Assembly: GCA_047614505.1 (NCBI GenBank)
Contig: JBLHGQ010000001.1
Span: 62,001-126,000 of the forward strand
Source of the DNA: JABDJL01 sp047614505
Lineage (GTDB): Bacteria > Pseudomonadota > Gammaproteobacteria > Xanthomonadales > SZUA-36
Direction of reading: 5' to 3'
DNA length: 64,000 bases
Below, in pieces: positions 62,451-64,000 of the stretch (positions are counted from its first letter, which is position 1; every line of letters begins with the position of its first letter). A program made the translations under genes and the position numbers. The notes beneath the pieces are model-generated. The model was given only the letters and a program-made list of their open reading frames with translations. It had not been told where the DNA came from and searched no databases.

Positions 62451-63623
62451 ATGCAAACACTGGATAGAAAGTTCCGTTTTGACTCAATTGACCAGCTTCG
62501 CGGCCTGGTTATCGTGTTAATGGCCCTGGATCATGTCCGTGACTTCTGGACACCGTTTGCCTTTCAGCCTGAAAATCTGGAGCTCACCTCACCTGAGCTC
62601 TTTTTTACCCGCTGGGTTACGCACTTTTGTGCACCTGTTTTTATCTTCCTTACCGGCATGAGCGCGTTCCTGTTCGAGAACAAGGGCAATAGCAAAGCGA
62701 CGGTACGAAATTTCCTGATAACGCGCGGTATCTGGCTTGTTTTTATCGAATTCACAGTGGTGAATCTATCCTGGAAATTTAGTTTCGCACCATGGGGTTT
62801 TGGCCAGGTGATTTGGGCAATTGGTGTCAGCATGCTGGCGCTTTCTGCATTAATTTACCTCCCAAAGAAGATTGTTTTTGCCATTGGGGTGGCAATGATT
62901 GCGGGGCATAACCTGCTTGATCCTATACAGGCTGAGAGCTTTGGTTCATCCGCCTGGATTTGGAATATGTTGCATCAGCCAGGAATGGTACAACTGTTCG
63001 ATGGTGGATTCGGGCTCTTTTTTGCCTATCCACTGATTCCCTGGATCGGCGTGATGGCCGTTGGTTATGCATCTGCACCTTGGTTTTTCAGTAATCCTCA
63101 GGAGTTCTCAAGTAAGGCCATCAAGACTGGCCTGATATTGAGTGTTGCCTTTGTTCTAATCAGGTACACCAATTGGTATGGCGACCCCGAGGTATGGACG
63201 TCTCAAGCGAGAGGAAGCATTTACACTTTTATTTCATTCTTGAATTTGCAGAAATATCCGCCATCTTTGCTATATCTGTTGATGACATTGGGGCCTGCGT
63301 TGATGTTATTGGGTTATCTGCAAAAGGCCAATCTTGCATTGGCTGCTCCATTTACCCTGTTTGGCCGCGTTCCGTTCTTCTTCTATGTGATTCATGTTGC
63401 ATTTCTTCATGCAGTGGCCATGGTTTATTTTGGACTCACAATCGGGTCATATGGTGCAAATTGGCAAATGCAGGGGCCTGGTGCACACCCTGCTGCTTAT
63501 GAGCCCAGCTTGTTACGCGGTTATATTGCGTGGGTACTTATTAGTATTGTGATGTATTACGCCTGTCGCTGGTTTGCCGGTGTTAAGCAACGTCACGATC
63601 ACTGGGTACTGAAATACCTCTGA
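62451..63623 (+). CDS. DUF1624 family membrane protein (heparan-glucosaminide acetyltransferase-like)
   Basis: The 390-residue inner-membrane protein has about ten hydrophobic helices and starts with RFDSIDQLRGLVIVLMALDHVRDFW, the DUF1624 hallmark, which contains the conserved RGL and DHxRD. The family is related to heparan-alpha-glucosaminide N-acetyltransferases, but bacterial substrates are unknown. It is preceded by an AGAGGA-like site. Confidence 0.87.
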   Translation: MQTLDRKFRFDSIDQLRGLVIVLMALDHVRDFWTPFAFQPENLELTSPELFFTRWVTHFCAPVFIFLTGMSAFLFENKGNSKATVRNFLITRGIWLVFIEFTVVNLSWKFSFAPWGFGQVIWAIGVSMLALSALIYLPKKIVFAIGVAMIAGHNLLDPIQAESFGSSAWIWNMLHQPGMVQLFDGGFGLFFAYPLIPWIGVMAVGYASAPWFFSNPQEFSSKAIKTGLILSVAFVLIRYTNWYGDPEVWTSQARGSIYTFISFLNLQKYPPSLLYLLMTLGPALMLLGYLQKANLALAAPFTLFGRVPFFFYVIHVAFLHAVAMVYFGLTIGSYGANWQMQGPGAHPAAYEPSLLRGYIAWVLISIVMYYACRWFAGVKQRHDHWVLKYL

Positions 63624-63643
63624 ATACTTAAGGGATAGACATT

Positions 63644-64000
63644 ATGAAAATTTTTATTAAGCTCACCGTCGGGCTGACGCTGCTTTGTCTCGCTACCGGG
63701 AACCTGGTTGCTGCCTCAGATGAGAAGATTCTTCCGTACCCGATTCATCAACATCGACTTGATAACGGCTTAAACGTTGTCACCGTGCCTTTCGACTCAC
63801 CCGGCCTGGCCGCCTTCTACATCATTACCCGGGTCGGAGCGCGCAACGAGGTTGAACCGGGTGTGACCGGCTTTGCGCATTTTTTTGAACATATGATGTT
63901 CCGGGGTACAGATAAGTATTCAAAAGCTGAATACAGTGAGGCGCTTAAGTCAACGGGTGCTGCCGCCAATGCCAACACCTCTCAGGATCGGACCGAGTAC
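63644..64000 (+). CDS. M16 family (insulinase-like) zinc peptidase, N-terminal part (cut by window edge)
   Basis: From the ATG at 63644 the frame is open to the window end (119 codons). A signal peptide (about 1-24, ending LVAAS) is followed by HRLDNGLNVV and GFAHFFEHMMFRGT, where His79, Glu82 and His83 form the inverted zinc motif HxxEH. The periplasmic peptidase family acts on peptides and small proteins. The rest is outside the window. Confidence 0.9.
   Translation, partial: MKIFIKLTVGLTLLCLATGNLVAASDEKILPYPIHQHRLDNGLNVVTVPFDSPGLAAFYIITRVGARNEVEPGVTGFAHFFEHMMFRGTDKYSKAEYSEALKSTGAAANANTSQDRTEY

Overview
The window looks like a chromosomal stretch from a free-living, probably marine gammaproteobacterium of moderate G+C content. 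The evidence is the housekeeping set (uup, yajQ, a yhiN-type flavoprotein, deaD, dbpA, yehS, miaE, a LOG protein, pirin) combined with a TonB-dependent receptor, many secreted peptidases and an NCS1 transporter. I see no rRNA or tRNA genes, intact insertion sequences, prophage or CRISPR array. Family-level placement is not possible from what I can see. Both edges cut genes: an FkbM-type methyltransferase on the left and an M16 peptidase on the right.

Layout. 1-6.9 kb: sugar transferase, amine oxidase-like flavoprotein, two methyltransferases, a PH-domain membrane protein and a glycerophosphodiesterase closed by a strong terminator. 7-13.7 kb: small secreted proteins, a DUF442 phosphatase-like protein, an M19 dipeptidase homologue, a LysR regulator and a beta-hydroxyacid dehydrogenase. 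13.9-19.5 kb: a 1590-residue secreted protein joining an M23 peptidase domain, a purple-acid-phosphatase domain and PKD, DNRLRE and FN3 modules, followed by a TPR protein. 19.6-28.8 kb: a PanB homologue, two head-to-head phosphoribosyltransferases, an NCS1 permease translationally coupled to a 56-residue membrane protein, an ornithine/diaminopimelate-type decarboxylase, a TonB receptor and a PuuA-like glutamine synthetase. Together these suggest uptake and turnover of purines or polyamines. 28.9-37.7 kb: a possible secreted kinase-like protein, a SEC-C/2OG oxygenase, an M14 deacylase, a DMT transporter, orphan type IV pilus-related genes, a glycosyltransferase and miaE. 38.5-47.1 kb: a GMC dehydrogenase pair, pirin, LOG, tandem CRP-like genes, an alcohol dehydrogenase, a repeat-rich adhesin-like protein and a membrane protein/XRE pair with a visible operator. 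47.2-53.5 kb: a second M19 homologue, an M13 peptidase, a lipoprotein and an ABM-RidA fusion. 53.6-64 kb: core housekeeping genes, a doubly frameshifted gene, a DUF1624 membrane protein and an M16 peptidase.

The most distinctive signal is a graveyard of gene tips between intact genes: truncated or fused fragments of DUF1203, GFA, two serine beta-lactamases, a uracil-DNA glycosylase, an SGNH hydrolase, CreD, an MBL hydrolase and a MOSC protein, plus a CRP paralogue that has lost its DNA-binding domain. At least three sites (7.7, 31.08 and 48.4 kb) look like single deletions joining two neighbouring genes. The lineage seems to be losing accessory genes by junction deletions. The most promising candidate for an undescribed functional unit is the small protein coupled to the NCS1 permease beside the divergent phosphoribosyltransferase pair.
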